From assembly GCF_023101765.2 (NCBI RefSeq), contig NC_064236.1, positions 18,998,993-19,062,992 of the forward strand: a DNA stretch of 64,000 nucleotides. Reading direction: 5' to 3'. The notes under the pieces are model-generated. The model ran no database searches. It was not told the DNA's origin and saw only the letters and a list, made by a program, of their open reading frames with translations. Below are positions 63,901-64,000 of the stretch, piece after piece; positions within the stretch are counted from its first letter, which is position 1, and every line of letters starts with the position of its first letter. Position numbers and translations under genes: made by a program. The stretch comes from Spodoptera frugiperda (Eukaryota > Arthropoda > Insecta > Lepidoptera > Noctuidae).

Positions 63901-64000
63901 TTTTGAGCATCAGATGATATAATGCATTATCCAAATGACTTGTATGTTGTTACTATGCTGTTTAATAGTGGTGATATGCGCTCGAACTGTGTGGTACTTC
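61000..64000. other. Gene-poor right end
   Basis: No gene supported. An RTE-tail fragment lies at about 61372-61465 ('catcattatcagccggaaga'), and a dispersed repeat at about 62085-62145 (minus; 'gcttattatcaggtgacccg', cf. the cluster at 29490). A GC-richer block at 63030-63150 ('gacctctctagtcacgtgac') and 'ttcgactaccct' twice at 63797-63840 may be LTR or other repeat pieces. A possible small exon ('tttatttcag' ... 'aaaaggtatgt' at about 63279-63303) lacks coding evidence. Confidence 0.35.

Overview
This is animal nuclear DNA, almost certainly from a moth or butterfly. It has split genes with GT/AG introns, AT-rich spacers, tRNA-derived SINEs ending in the 'aggcgtgatg' tail common in Lepidoptera, RTE/CR1/jockey-type LINE pieces and many foldback MITEs. 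The placement rests on my recognition of repeats and protein families. A noctuid-like moth is the best guess, unproven from sequence alone.

Layout. (1) Positions 1-5900 hold repeats and one decayed coding fragment. (2) The plus-strand gene for gamma-SNAP (SNARE-recycling adaptor) runs from before the window to a stop at 33800. Five 3' exons are present at 5901-6056, 28563-28633, 29231-29378, 30250-30504 and 33711-33800. Its 22.5-kb intron carries a Harbinger element nested inside an older DDE transposon (8579-10206), a LINE 3' fragment (12939-13646), an 892-bp near-perfect palindrome (14131-15022), an unrecognised gene encoding a tandem-repeat protein (about 15708-19191), several MITEs and SINEs, and an orphan Cys-rich terminal exon (27407-27567). 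(3) Positions 34140-46600 have no gene I can support. They contain MITEs and an element with repeated 13-mers. (4) A minus-strand two-exon gene (52359 to 46605) encodes a small DNA-binding-like protein derived from a transposase HTH region. Its 5.2-kb intron hosts a nearly complete RTE-type LINE (47186-50196) with a 12-bp target-site duplication. (5) Two intact, four-exon, HCN-channel-like genes lie tail to tail (53935-56949 plus; 60988-58245 minus). They keep the HCN architecture but appear to have lost the S4 charges, the GYG filter and the cNBD phosphate-binding Glu/Arg. (6) Positions 61000-64000 are gene-poor.

The genes do not form a pathway. Gamma-SNAP is housekeeping; the others look like fast-evolving or lineage-restricted genes embedded in transposons. 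The most unusual content is the pair of apparently 'disarmed' channel paralogues, the 90-residue-repeat protein gene, and the long palindrome just upstream of that gene, which could give a long double-stranded RNA if transcribed.
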